This document shows, one piece after another, positions 42,962 to 51,071 of a stretch of 64,000 bases of DNA. This stretch comes from Bog-756 sp963734435. Lineage in GTDB: Bacteria > Actinomycetota > Acidimicrobiia > Acidimicrobiales > RAAP-2. Position 1 is the stretch's first letter; each line of letters opens with the position of its first letter. The DNA lies in assembly GCA_963734435.1 (NCBI GenBank), contig CAVTHA010000002.1, forward strand, positions 248,001-312,000, in the 5' to 3' direction. Position numbers and translations under genes: made by a program. The notes below the pieces were generated by a model that worked only from the letters and a program-made list of their open reading frames with translations, searched no databases and was not told where the DNA came from.

Positions 42962-43826
42962 TCAGTCCCGGCTGCTGGCGGCGGGAGCGGAGGAGGCGAG
43001 CGCCGCGGCCGAACGCCTCGCACCCGCGGTCCGACCGGTCCTCGCGCACCCCGAGCAGCGGCGTCACGGTGGCCCAGCCTTCGGCGATCAGGGCGGCGTC
43101 GGACTCGGGATCCAGCTCGGCCATCTCGGCCGCCCGATCGGCCGCCGCTCCGCCTCGCAGGGTGAGGGTGATGGCGCCGGTGGTGGTGTCGATGGGCATG
43201 CCTGCCACCGGGTTGGGAGTGCTCTCGGGCCGGACCGAGCGGATGAGCCCCGTCGACCCGAGTCGGCCGTGGCGGAGCCCTCGGAGGGCTTCGGGTTCGA
43301 CGGCCGGGACGTTGAGGTTGAGCACCGTGCCCGGCGGCTGGGCGACCAGCGCCGGCACGATGGCCGTAGCCAGCTGGACGGGGGTCTCCCACGGGATGGG
43401 CTCCCGTCCCCAGGCGATGCTCACGGCCAGTCCCCGGATGCCGAATTGGGCGCCGGTGAGCGTGGCTCCCACCGTCCCCGAGTGCAAGGCCGACCGGCCG
43501 GCGTTGACGCCGTGATTGATCCCCGACACCACCAGGTCCGGTCGGGGGCCGAATCCCTCGATGCAGGCGAGGATCACTGCCAGCGCCGGCGGTCCATCGA
43601 TTCCGTACACGTGGGTTCCGGCCAAACCAGGGATCTCCACGGCCTCGTACGGGATCGACCCGCGTTCGTAGACCGGGCCCACCGCCGCCCCGGTGCCGCT
43701 GTGATCAGTGAGGGGCGCCACCACGAAGAGGTCATCCTGGTCTCCGAAGGCCGAGCCCAGGCCCCGGGCCAGGGCGGCGATACCGGGGGCGAACACGCCG
43801 TCGTCATTGGTGATCAGGATGCGCAT
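42962..43826 (-). CDS. surE: 5'-nucleotidase SurE, C-terminal frameshift
   Basis: The start MRILITNDDGVFAPGIAALA (ATG 43826) carries the SurE metal aspartates D8/D9. VVAPLTDHSGTGAAVG and VVSGINHGVNAGRSALHSGT hold the serine and asparagine ligands. The family dephosphorylates 5'/3'-nucleotides in stationary phase and stress. In the annotated frame no stop occurs until 42162, deep inside the opposite gene. A one-base shift near 43030 gives ALASSAPAASSRD and a stop at 42962-42964, a sensible 288-residue end. The read-through is therefore treated as an indel artefact. Confidence 0.83.
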
Positions 43827-43983
43827 TGATCGGGTTCCATCTGCCGGGGTCAGGGCTCTTCCACGCTTGGCCAAGGCACGGATGTCCACGCGGACGGTAG
43901 GCCGGCCGGGCCGATGCGCCCCGTGGCCTACCATACCGGTCGGCATCGGCCGCTCCGGCGACCCGGCCGAGGCCACCCACGAC

Positions 43984-44937
43984 ATGACCCGACCCAGCTC
44001 GAACGACGACCAGCGACCTTCCGACACCACCGCCGCCACGGGCGATCAATGGGTCATCGGGCACGGCCACCAGCGGGTGGTGGTGACCGAAGTGGGCGCC
44101 ACGCTCCGCTCTTTCTCGGTGGGGGACCGGCCGATCGTCGCCGGCTTCGGGCCGGACGAATGGAGCACGGCCGGCCGGGGCCAGGTGCTCGCGCCGTGGC
44201 CGAACCGCCTCGGGGAGGGTCGCTACTCGTTCGACGGGACGGAGGCTCAGGCGGCGCTGGACGAGCCGTCGCGAGGGAACGCCATTCACGGCCTGGTCCG
44301 TTGGATGCCGTGGCGGATGGTGAGCCGGGCCCAGAACCGGGTCGCCATGGGCTGTGAGCTCCGTCCCTCGCCGGCCTACCCGTTCGCCCTCCGGCTGACC
44401 ATCGAGTACCGGCTCGGGCGGGACGGCCTGACGGTATCCACCGAGGCGGAGAACGCGGGGCAGGTGGATCTACCGTTCGGGCTCGGCTTCCATCCGTACC
44501 TCACCGTCGGTACCCCGAGCGTGGACCTGGTCCGCCTGCGGGTTCCCGCCAGCCAGCGGCTGATCACCGATGATCGGGGGCTTCCGACTGGCAAGGTTCC
44601 CGTCATGGGGACGGAGTTCGACTTCCGCCAGGGGAGGCTGCTCGGGGTCACCAAGCTCGACACCGGGTTCACTGGGCTCGAGCGGGACTCCGAAGGGCAC
44701 TCCTGCGTCGACCTCGACCATCCCGACGGAGCCAGGGGCATAACGGTGTGGGCCGACGAGCGATTCGGCTATTTCATGGTCTACACGGGCGACACCCTCG
44801 GTGTCGACGAACGCCGCACGGCGGTGGCCGTGGAGCCGATGAGCTGCCCCCCGGATGCGTTCCGCTCGGGGATCGACCTGGTCGTGCTGCGGCCGGGCGG
44901 AGGCTGGACCGGGTCGTGGGGGATCACCCCTCGGTGA
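43984..44937 (+). CDS. Aldose 1-epimerase family protein
   Basis: 317 residues of the galactose-mutarotase fold. Recognisable elements are LAPWPNRLGEGRYSFDGTEA near residue 70, GNAIHGLVRWMPWRM near 100, the catalytic His in LPFGLGFHPYLTVG near 165 and the catalytic Glu in AVAVEPMSCPPDAFRSG near 285. It interconverts alpha and beta anomers of hexoses or modified sugars; the Asp of GGDEW-like binding is replaced by PDGARGITVW. ATG 43984 removes a leader shared with the divergent surE region. No sugar operon is nearby, so it is probably a housekeeping mutarotase. Confidence 0.85.
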   Translation: MTRPSSNDDQRPSDTTAATGDQWVIGHGHQRVVVTEVGATLRSFSVGDRPIVAGFGPDEWSTAGRGQVLAPWPNRLGEGRYSFDGTEAQAALDEPSRGNAIHGLVRWMPWRMVSRAQNRVAMGCELRPSPAYPFALRLTIEYRLGRDGLTVSTEAENAGQVDLPFGLGFHPYLTVGTPSVDLVRLRVPASQRLITDDRGLPTGKVPVMGTEFDFRQGRLLGVTKLDTGFTGLERDSEGHSCVDLDHPDGARGITVWADERFGYFMVYTGDTLGVDERRTAVAVEPMSCPPDAFRSGIDLVVLRPGGGWTGSWGITPR

Positions 44938-44959
44938 CCTCTGGGACCGGGGACCGGGG

Positions 44960-45199
44960 TCAGCCGGAGATGGTCTCCGGCGGCGAACCCGGAGCCGCCA
45001 GCACCTCACTCCCCTCCGGCCTGCGCCCGATCAGCCAGTAGGCGATGGAACCGAGGGTGTTGGCGCCGCTGGCGACCCGCCACACCCATTTTGCGCCGCG
45101 CACCTCGGAGGAAGCCCGTCGATCGAGGTCGCGCCAGGTGAGGCTGGTGACCACGAGATGCACGGCCAGGGCGGCGACGACCCGAACCCGGCTGCTCAT
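44960..45199 (-). CDS. Small PLDc_N-like membrane protein
   Basis: 79 residues from ATG 45199. One N-terminal hydrophobic helix (VVAALAVHLVVTSLTWRDLD) is followed by AKWVWRVASGANTLGSIAYWLIGRRPEG, the pattern of the phospholipase D nuclease N-terminal (PLDc_N)/small membrane family: RDL-x(n)-KWxWR-x(n)-NTLGSxAYxLxGRR. Function unknown; it likely spans the membrane twice. It sits immediately upstream of the divergent direction gene and five bases after the zinc-ribbon protein stop, forming a two-gene unit with it. Confidence 0.7.
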   Translation of the reverse strand: MSSRVRVVAALAVHLVVTSLTWRDLDRRASSEVRGAKWVWRVASGANTLGSIAYWLIGRRPEGSEVLAAPGSPPETISG

Positions 45200-45203
45200 C
45201 CAA

Positions 45204-45389
45204 TCAGGCGGTCTGGATCCAGCCGACCGGTGAACGCTCGGACCATTCAGATCGGCAGGACCGGCACTGCAGGAGCACACTCGCCAGTGACGTCTTGATG
45301 GGGCTGGTGTCGTCGCCCCGCACGATCAACCTCGGACTGTCGACCAGTCCGCAGCCCGGACACTGCGGGAGTGTCTCGGTACGTTCCAT
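45204..45389 (-). CDS. Small zinc-ribbon protein
   Basis: 61 residues with two CxxC knuckles, CPGC near residue 10 and CRSC near 42, spaced as in a rubredoxin-like zinc ribbon. The middle IVRGDDTSPIKTSLASVLLQ is unremarkable. No family name was recognised. The ATG at 45389 and the short distance to the following co-directional gene support it as real. Possible roles are nucleic-acid or protein binding; unproven. Confidence 0.55.
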   Translation of the reverse strand: MERTETLPQCPGCGLVDSPRLIVRGDDTSPIKTSLASVLLQCRSCRSEWSERSPVGWIQTA

Positions 45390-45699
45390 CTCGCCGACCT
45401 CTCAATGGAAAGTCGCCAACGGCCCGACTGCCGCTTGAGCCACTCTGTCCGAGCTCACACTATCCCTCCCGTGGCTCGCCGGCGGTGACGCCGGTCGGCG
45501 GCCGGCCCGGCCCGGCATTCACCCCACAGCCGAACTCCGGACCTGGGAGTTCCTCCCGCCGGGCGACCCACGGGGATCGACGCCGGAAGGGGACGGGCAG
45601 ACCGCCGGGCAGACCGGGGACAGGTCAATCCCGAAGCCGGGGAGCTACGTAGTTCCCTCTTGGTGGGAACCCGCCCGCCCTCGCGTTCGGGAGGAAGCC
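45390..45699. other. Intergenic region with no recognised gene
   Basis: 310 bases between the divergent zinc-ribbon and NHL-like genes. Frames on both strands translate to proline/arginine/glycine-rich sequence. A GGAGG ribosome site at about 45690-45694 belongs to the next gene. Short GC-rich inverted stretches exist, but no convincing operator, riboswitch or terminator was found. Confidence 0.4.
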
Positions 45700-46334
45700 A
45701 TGAGAGATCCGATCAGCGCCGGAACGTCGGCGGACCATCTGGCCGAGCGGGGAGTGGCGAGGTGGAAGCGAACTGGCCGGGGGAGGCGCTGGGGCATCGG
45801 GCTAGCTGGCGCGTTGGCGGTCGTCATGGGCTCGTCCTTGCCCGCCGCTGCGCTGTCCGGAACTTCGGACGCCAGCCGGCCGTACCTCCGTCCACGGTCA
45901 TCGCCTCCGGCTTGGCCGAGCGGACCGACCCGGCGGCCCTGGTCGTGGGCCCGACCGGCGTGGGCATCAGCCCGGACGGCACGCTGTATGTCGCCAACAG
46001 CGCGGCCAACGACATCCGAGCCATCCCCGACGCAGGAGATCGCCATACCAGTGCCGGTACCGGCTCGAGAGTGTCGGCGGGAGGAGACCTCAACGATCCG
46101 CTAGGCATGGCCCTCGCCCCGAACGGGGACATCCTGACGGCCAACGGCGCCGATGGGAACATCGTGCAGACGACGCCGGACGGCAATCAGGTGGCGAAGA
46201 AATTGGTCGATTCCAACTCCCAGCCCGGTCCTCAGCCAGGGAATGGCGCGTTGTTCGGCCTGGCCGAGGCGCCAGGAACCGGTCTGTACTTCGTGGACGA
46301 TGACAACAACGACTTGAACCTGCTGAGCCGTTAG
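45700..46334 (+). CDS. Secreted NHL/SMP-30-like beta-propeller fragment, frameshifted
   Basis: ATG 45700 follows an ideal GGAGG. The N-terminus has a basic region RWKRTGRGRRW then a signal-type core GIGLAGALAVVMGSSLPAAA. Near 45890 the frame changes and a repeat domain follows: GPTGVGISPDGTLYVANSAA, GGDLNDPLGMALAPNGDILT and NGALFGLAEAPGTGLYFVDD, each an NHL-like blade. Only three blades exist, fewer than the six of a closed propeller, so the gene is short or has lost an internal segment. Joined length is about 211. Extracellular and probably binding; no catalytic residues can be assigned. Confidence 0.65.
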
Positions 46335-46345
46335 AGAGGAGCTCC

Positions 46346-46426
46346 ATGCCGACTCGGCCCTCGGGCAGGCGAGCGTCAGCCCAGCCACGCCGCCGGGCCC
46401 ACGTCGTCGGCCGCCCGACGTACTGA
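46346..46426 (+). CDS. Possible 26-residue basic peptide
   Basis: An ATG with a well placed AGGAGCTCC ribosome site directly after the NHL-like stop begins MPTRPSGRRASAQPRRRAHV and ends at 46426. The peptide is arginine-rich and has no known relative. A ribosome site this good argues for translation, but the composition is what random GC-rich sequence would give, and it may instead be the displaced end of the upstream gene. Confidence 0.2.
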   Translation: MPTRPSGRRASAQPRRRAHVVGRPTY

Positions 46427-46437
46427 CCGCCACCGGC

Positions 46438-47370
46438 TCAACTGGTGGAGGCGTTCTCCCGTCCGAGTCGCTGGATGACGGGGGCGAACGCCGCGAGGTC
46501 TCGAACGCTGAAGTACGAGATGCCCCAGCGGTCCCGGCAGATCTGGAGGTGTTCAACGATCTCGTCGTGCGTCCCGATGCCGAGAAACGGCGTAGTCAGA
46601 GCGTCCTGGTCGCTCAGACCCGGGATCTGCCGGGCCACCTGACGAGCTGATTCCCTGCGGTCGTCGGTGACGATGATCCGCTGTACGAGCACATTGAGTT
46701 CCGGCTGCGGCCGGTGCCCGGCTTCTTGACGGATGTGACCGACGGTGGCGTCGAGCCGCTCGGACTGCCAGCGCGCCTCGTGACGCTGGCCGTCTTCGAG
46801 GGTCCGTCCGAGCATCGTGAGGCCGATGATGTCGGCGTGACGGGCTGCGTGGGCGAGGGCCTGCTTGCCGTTCACGCCGACCAAAAGGGGCACGTGTTCT
46901 TGGAAGGAGCGAAGGGTACGTACCCCGTTGAGCTGGTAGTGGTCTCCGTTGAACGTGACCTCATCGCCGTCGAGGAGCATGCGAAGCACCTCGACGGCCT
47001 CCGAGAGGCGGGCCTTTCGTATCGGGGGCGGATCGAACGGATGCCCGATGGCCGCATATTCGTCGAAGGAGTGCCCAGCGCCGATACCAACCTCCAGGCG
47101 ACCACCGCTCAAATGGTCGATGCTGGCGAGCTCCCGGGCCAAGTGAACCGGGTGATGGAAGTCGTTGTTCAACACCAACGGACACACACGGATCCTGGTC
47201 GTGCACTCGGCCACAGCCAGCAGCGGCGCCAGGGGCGACCATCCGTCGACGACATGATCGTAGGAGTGGATGACGTCAAAACCGGCTTCCTCGGCCGCTC
47301 GGGCCTGTGACCGTAGCTCCACGGCCGAGCCGTGCGTCACCTGGTATCCGAACCGGAACGGGCGCACCAC
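46438..47370 (-). CDS. LLM-class F420-dependent oxidoreductase
   Basis: 310 residues of the luciferase-like TIM barrel. RFGYQVTHGSAVELRSQARA, FDVIHSYDHVVDG, PLVLNNDFHHPVHLARELAS and GGRLEVGIGAGHSFDEY are typical of the actinobacterial TIGR03621 type. The nonprolyl cis-peptide bulge region and the GxGAG loop are present. Such enzymes use F420H2 to oxidise or reduce lipid, sugar-phosphate or drug substrates; this one has no assigned substrate. GTG/ATG choice at 47370 is reasonable. Transcribed opposite to the GNAT gene, 59 bases apart. Confidence 0.85.
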   Translation of the reverse strand: MVRPFRFGYQVTHGSAVELRSQARAAEEAGFDVIHSYDHVVDGWSPLAPLLAVAECTTRIRVCPLVLNNDFHHPVHLARELASIDHLSGGRLEVGIGAGHSFDEYAAIGHPFDPPPIRKARLSEAVEVLRMLLDGDEVTFNGDHYQLNGVRTLRSFQEHVPLLVGVNGKQALAHAARHADIIGLTMLGRTLEDGQRHEARWQSERLDATVGHIRQEAGHRPQPELNVLVQRIIVTDDRRESARQVARQIPGLSDQDALTTPFLGIGTHDEIVEHLQICRDRWGISYFSVRDLAAFAPVIQRLGRENASTS

Positions 47371-47428
47371 CGAAGCCTAGGAGCGGGCCCGCATTGTCGA
47401 GGTTCGAGGGAGACTGGTCTGATGCGTC

Positions 47429-47923
47429 ATGGCCGTGCCTCCGGGAGTCCATGATTGGGATGTGGAGCTGCGTCGGGTTCGACCGGGCGACCCGGAGGTC
47501 GCACCGCTCCTGCAAGGCCTGGCGGCGGAGTACGAGAGTCGCTACGGCGGGGGAGACGAGCTGGCGTCGGTCGACGCCGAGGAGTTCGAGCCGCCCGGTG
47601 GCCTCTTCATCGTGCTCCTCGAGCAGCGCGAGACCGTGGCAGGAGGAGCCCTGCGGCGATTTTCAGCCGACACGTGTGAGGTCAAGCGTATGTGGACCGC
47701 GCCTGGTCATCGCCGAAAGGGACTGGCGACGGTCGTCCTGGGTGCGCTGGAGGATGCGGCGAGGGAGCTCGGGTACACCCGCCTCCGACTGGAGACCGGC
47801 CCCGCCCAGCCCGAAGCCCGGTTCCTGTACGAGCGACGTGGATACACCCGGATACCCACCTACGGTCGGTACGACCGGGCGACGGCATTCGAGCATCTGT
47901 TGCGGGCTGAAGACGGTCTGTGA
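47429..47923 (+). CDS. GNAT-family N-acetyltransferase
   Basis: 164 residues. The acetyl-CoA pyrophosphate loop is MWTAPGHRRKGLATVVLGAL (R/Q-x-x-G-x-A type) near residue 92, followed by YTRLRLETGPAQPEARFLYE and RGYTRIPTYG, the standard C-terminal strand and helix. VAGGALRRFSADTCEVKRMW matches the beta4 strand. It acetylates an amine on a small molecule or protein. The next gene begins two bases after its stop, suggesting a two-gene unit. Confidence 0.85.
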   Translation: MAVPPGVHDWDVELRRVRPGDPEVAPLLQGLAAEYESRYGGGDELASVDAEEFEPPGGLFIVLLEQRETVAGGALRRFSADTCEVKRMWTAPGHRRKGLATVVLGALEDAARELGYTRLRLETGPAQPEARFLYERRGYTRIPTYGRYDRATAFEHLLRAEDGL

Positions 47924-47924
47924 T

Positions 47925-48725
47925 GTGAACCATGTGCTGTGGATAGGCGGTCCTCCCGGGGCAGGCAAGACGACGGTGGCCACGCGTCTGGCCCGTCGTC
48001 ATGGGCTGCGTATGTACAGTGCCGACACTCGAACCTGGGTCCATCGAGACCGGGCGCTCGGCACCGGTAGTGCGGCTGCACAGCGCTGGGAATCGCTCCC
48101 TCGGGCCGATCGCTGGGACCAGACTCCCGATTCATTGCTGAGGATGTCGCTGCACCGCGAGCGCGGTCCCATGGTGGTCGAGGACCTTCGTTCTCTCCCG
48201 GTGGCGCCCTTGATCATGGCGGAGGGCTCCACGCTCCCGGCATCGGCGGTCTCCGGCGGCATGGCCGACCGCTCTCGGTCCCTCTGGCTCCTTCCGACTA
48301 CTCCGCTCTTCGAGGCTCGGCTGGCCCGTAGGCACTCTGCAGACGGTCCGAAGAGACTCGATCGACTCCTGCGACGCCAGATCCAGGACGAGGCGAAGGT
48401 TCACGACGTGCCGGTGGTCACTGTCGATGGCAGTCTGGGCATAGACGAGCTGACGATGACCGTCTCCGACCATTTCCGGGCGGCTCTGGCAGTAGGTCCC
48501 AGGGCTGCGACCGGCGATGAGCGACGAGTCCTCCTGCGGGAGATGAACGAGTCCGTCATCCACCAGATCAGGGGCTACTACGCCCGGCCATGGGCGGAAG
48601 GAAACCCCGACCTGGTTCGGCGTACCTTCGTTTGCGAATGCGGCCAGCCCGAATGTGAAGCTGACGCAGTTGCCACTGTTGCCGAGACAGCGGCAACACC
48701 GGTGTTCGCCGCTGGTCACTCATAG
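47925..48725 (+). CDS. P-loop kinase/ATPase of unknown substrate
   Basis: 266 residues from GTG 47925. The Walker A loop is LWIGGPPGAGKTTVATRLAR near residue 12. After it, MVVEDLRSLP could hold Walker B and LLPTTPLFEARLARRH carries the arginine-rich lid expected of small-molecule kinases. A second region contains CECGQPECEAD, a cysteine pattern (C-E-C-G-x-x-E-C) that may bind metal. Similar AAA_18/zeta-like kinases modify nucleosides, sugars or aminoglycosides. Not identified further. It immediately follows the acetyltransferase. Confidence 0.6.
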   Translation: MNHVLWIGGPPGAGKTTVATRLARRHGLRMYSADTRTWVHRDRALGTGSAAAQRWESLPRADRWDQTPDSLLRMSLHRERGPMVVEDLRSLPVAPLIMAEGSTLPASAVSGGMADRSRSLWLLPTTPLFEARLARRHSADGPKRLDRLLRRQIQDEAKVHDVPVVTVDGSLGIDELTMTVSDHFRAALAVGPRAATGDERRVLLREMNESVIHQIRGYYARPWAEGNPDLVRRTFVCECGQPECEADAVATVAETAATPVFAAGHS

Positions 48726-48745
48726 CCGATCGGAGGAGAGCCGGT

Positions 48746-49252
48746 ATGAACGAGATCCGAAGGGAGCTGATGCGACCGGAAGAGGATCGGCGCCGGGTCC
48801 TTGAGGCGGTGAGGGCCTTGGAAGGAACGGTTCGCCGGGACCGTCGAGCATCCCGTCCTCACTGCCATGACGACCGCCCGTCGACGGCCCGTCGACCGCG
48901 AGGACGTTGGTGTCGTGGCGCCAGCCGACGTCGTAGCCCTGTCGGCGGCGACTCCCTATTCTGTCTCCGGTGGGCACGAGACGCCTGCCAAGGCCATGAG
49001 CCCACAGAACGTAGAGCGAGCCACTTTCCAATTCCCGTCGACCAACATGGCGTTGCCGCGGCGTCGACGGAGCGTCGGTCCTCCCTCGATGGAAAGAGAG
49101 AACCAGACGAGAGCATGCTCCGTGTCGAAGAAGTGGATCTGGTTGACCGAGAAGTTGACCTTCGCCCCCTCCGGAGTAATGCCGGGGAGTCGCCGTCTGG
49201 CTGTGGCCAGAGTCGGCCCCAGATCCTCGCCCTTTTCGACCGTTGGGACTGA
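48746..49252 (+). CDS. Uncertain ORF antisense to the Clp-like gene
   Basis: The start is well supported: GGAGGAGAGCC six to ten bases before ATG 48746 and a protein-like N-terminus MNEIRRELMRPEEDRRRVLE then AVRALEGTV. From about residue 35 the translation becomes arginine-rich and, beyond 48956, lies entirely on the complement of the Clp-N gene. Probably a short gene whose true end has been displaced by an indel near 48850. No family can be named. Confidence 0.3.
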   Translation: MNEIRRELMRPEEDRRRVLEAVRALEGTVRRDRRASRPHCHDDRPSTARRPRGRWCRGASRRRSPVGGDSLFCLRWARDACQGHEPTERRASHFPIPVDQHGVAAASTERRSSLDGKREPDESMLRVEEVDLVDREVDLRPLRSNAGESPSGCGQSRPQILALFDRWD

Positions 49253-50017
49253 CTGGCCATCTTCGCTCGTCGTCCCGATGGCGGCGAAGGCGGCCCTGAT
49301 CTTTGCTCGGGCCAGTTCAGCGCTTTCGGGTTCGAGCCCAGCTGGCAGATCACTGGAAGCCTCAGACTGCCATCCACCGACCTGACTTGTGCCCGCCGGA
49401 TCGAGACGGTTCGACCACCGGCGAACGCAACGCTCGCAGATGAACGCATTGTTCCCAGCAACCAACTGGCCTGACTGTGGGGGGGCGAGCCCGCAGAACG
49501 AGCAAGCGGCAAGCCGGGCGCGAGAGATAGCGGGCACCCGGTGAACGGACGTGCCAGGATCAACCTCAAGTCTCCGGCCCTTTGCCGCGGACAGGAGCTG
49601 CATAACCTGTTGACGGACTCGGGACAGCTCGGCACCGAGGCTGACGAGCACCTGGGCGGCCACCCCCTCACCCTCACGAACCAGGCCAAGCAGAAGGTGC
49701 TCGCTTCCGATGTCGCTGTCGCCGAGTTGCATCGATTCGCGCAGTGCGAACTCGAGGACCTTCTTGGCCCGCGGGGTAAATGGAGCAGAACCTCCCGAGC
49801 CGGTAGCCGCTAGGCCGATCGTCTGTTCGACCTTCAGCTGGACCGCCTCATGCGAAATTCCGAGTGCCCGCAGTGCCCCCGTGGCGATGCCCACGTCCTC
49901 TCGAAGCAATCCCAGGAGGATGTGTTCGGTACCGATGAAACCGTGACTGAGTAGGCGCGATTCTTCCTGCGCCAGGACCAGGACTCGACGGGACTGATCG
50001 GTGAACCGCTCGAACAC
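48956..50017 (-). CDS. Clp-N / C4 zinc finger protein without ATPase domain
   Basis: 353 residues from ATG 50017. Residues 1-145 hold two Clp N-repeat motifs (FERFTDQSRRVLVLAQEESR, FIGTEHILLGLLREDVGIAT; FTPRAKKVLEFALRESMQLG, IGSEHLLLGLVREGEGVAAQ) as in ClpC/ClpA. Residues about 172-196 form a ClpX-type C4 zinc finger (CSFCG...CERC). The C-terminal 120 residues resemble an NTF2/SnoaL-like domain (EGAKVNFSVNQIHFF, LVWFSLSIEGG). There is no AAA+ module, so it cannot unfold proteins itself. It may be an adaptor or decoy for ClpC/ClpX, or a ligand-controlled regulator. Intact reading frame. Confidence 0.75.
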   Translation of the reverse strand: MFERFTDQSRRVLVLAQEESRLLSHGFIGTEHILLGLLREDVGIATGALRALGISHEAVQLKVEQTIGLAATGSGGSAPFTPRAKKVLEFALRESMQLGDSDIGSEHLLLGLVREGEGVAAQVLVSLGAELSRVRQQVMQLLSAAKGRRLEVDPGTSVHRVPAISRARLAACSFCGLAPPQSGQLVAGNNAFICERCVRRWSNRLDPAGTSQVGGWQSEASSDLPAGLEPESAELARAKIRAAFAAIGTTSEDGQSVPTVEKGEDLGPTLATARRRLPGITPEGAKVNFSVNQIHFFDTEHALVWFSLSIEGGPTLRRRRGNAMLVDGNWKVARSTFCGLMALAGVSCPPETE

Positions 50018-50103
50018 TCCGCCAAGCGTACCGGGCGCCCGGCGGGCCGACGGCTGTCCGTCAGTGTGTCATGAAAGGTCGGTGACCAGTGACGAGCGTT
50101 CAG

Positions 50104-50175
50104 TGCGCCCCCTGGGATTTGAACCCAGAACCTGCGGATTAAGAGTCCGTTGCTCTGCCGTTGAGCTAGAGGCGC
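50104..50175 (-). tRNA. tRNA-Lys(CTT)
   Basis: Cloverleaf read on the minus strand: acceptor GCGCCTC pairs with GGGGCGC (one T-G), D-loop AGCTCAACGGC, anticodon loop centred on CTT flanked by ACGGA/TCCGC-type stem, and T-arm GGTTCAAATCC. Discriminator A; CCA is not encoded. Confidence 0.93.
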
Positions 50176-50236
50176 GTGTTGTTGAGTATGACTGGTGCGG
50201 TCGTGACTGCCTGGCTCGTTGCATTAGGGGCCAGAG

Positions 50237-50310
50237 GGTGACCGACGGGGCTCGAACCCGCGACCTCCGGGGCCACATCCCGGCGCTCTGCCAACTGAGC
50301 TACGGCCACC
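50237..50310 (-). tRNA. tRNA-His(GTG)
   Basis: Minus-strand cloverleaf with acceptor GTGGCCG/CGGTCAC, an extra 5' G (position -1) opposite the C discriminator as required for histidyl-tRNA, anticodon loop ATGTGGC with GTG at 34-36, and T-arm GGTTCGAGCCC. 74 nt including G-1. CCA not encoded. Confidence 0.93.
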
Positions 50311-50371
50311 AAGGAGGCTCTAGTGTGGCACAGAGCGAAGGGAGCCTTCGACCAGCATGCTCCCGGGCCTT

Positions 50372-50445
50372 GCCCCTGTAGCTCAACTGGATAGAGCGGG
50401 TGGTTTCTACCCATCAGGTTGCGGGTTCGACTCCTGCCGGGGGCG
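50372..50445 (+). tRNA. tRNA-Arg(TCT)
   Basis: Plus-strand cloverleaf: acceptor GCCCCTG/CGGGGGC (one T-G), D-arm GCTCAACTGGATAGAGC, anticodon stem GGTGG/CCATC, loop TTTCTAC giving anticodon TCT, and T-arm GGGTTCGACTCC. Discriminator G, followed by an encoded CCA at 50446-50448. Unlike its two neighbours it is on the plus strand. Confidence 0.93.
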
Positions 50446-50802
50446 CCACCAGGGAATAGCCAGCCGGGTAGCCGCGCATCGGCGTTACCAGAGCAGTTCG
50501 GTTGAACAGGGTGCTGGCCATGCTCCCTGTCAACGACGTTGCCACACTCGCTCGTGGCTGGCACCTCAGCGTGGGGCGGATAGACGGCACAGTCATGCAA
50601 CTCCATAGTCGCCGCGCATCCTCGAGCCCCGCAACCTGCCCATCACACGAGCACGGCCGCATCCCGCTTTTTTGCCTACCCTGGCCGCGCCCGATGGGCG
50701 TAGGATGGAGCCGGAGGAAGATGTCGGCTCCAGTCAGGTACCGATTACGTTTCCTCTAGTTCGTCGTGGTCAGAATTAACTGTGGCGAATGATTGGAGAA
50801 CG
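50446..50802. other. Intergenic region after tRNA-Arg
   Basis: Apart from the encoded CCA (50446-50448), no supported gene. Local base composition drops and becomes patchier than the surrounding chromosome. Frames starting at 50502 (plus) and 50662 (minus) lack a ribosome site and have mixed, unstructured translations. No integrase, repeat or attachment core was found, although tRNA 3' flanks are common integration sites. Confidence 0.4.
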
Positions 50803-51030
50803 ATGGTTACAGCCGGCGCAGGTCAAACAGGCATGCACCTCGACGAACACCATCTGCCGGAGACGAACGGGCGAATGTCAGTTTGCCGACGCTGCGGCTC
50901 CCAAACTGATGGTCCCGAAGGGCTTCACCACATGCCAACAGAACAGCAGTTGACCCGTTCCAATGAATGGCTGACCGCACAATCGAGGATCAGCGACATC
51001 GATCGTTCGCGACGGATGCGTCAGGGATAA
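50803..51030 (+). CDS. Small CxxC protein, unknown
   Basis: 75 residues from ATG 50803, which has GGAGA six bases upstream; an alternative GTG lies at 50782. Sequence: HLDEHHLPETNGRMSVCRRC followed by GSQTDGPEGLHHMPTEQQLT and RSNEWLTAQSRISDIDRSRR. The single CRRCG knuckle with nearby histidines could bind zinc. Not recognised as a named family. It precedes two further small ORFs in a region of lower GC. Confidence 0.45.
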   Translation: MVTAGAGQTGMHLDEHHLPETNGRMSVCRRCGSQTDGPEGLHHMPTEQQLTRSNEWLTAQSRISDIDRSRRMRQG

Positions 51031-51071
51031 ATAATCGGATCGACACCTTCACCGCCCTCAGGGGGGCACGT

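Noticed and set aside
42162..44039. Minus-strand 625-codon open frame containing SurE
   Set aside because: The SurE part is real, but the ends run antisense through the hydrolase and the upstream epimerase region. A one-base shift gives a proper stop at 42962.
50502..50759. Plus-strand ORF MNRVLAMLPV near the tRNAs
   Set aside because: No ribosome site, mixed composition and overlap with a minus-strand frame of equal quality; treated as non-coding.
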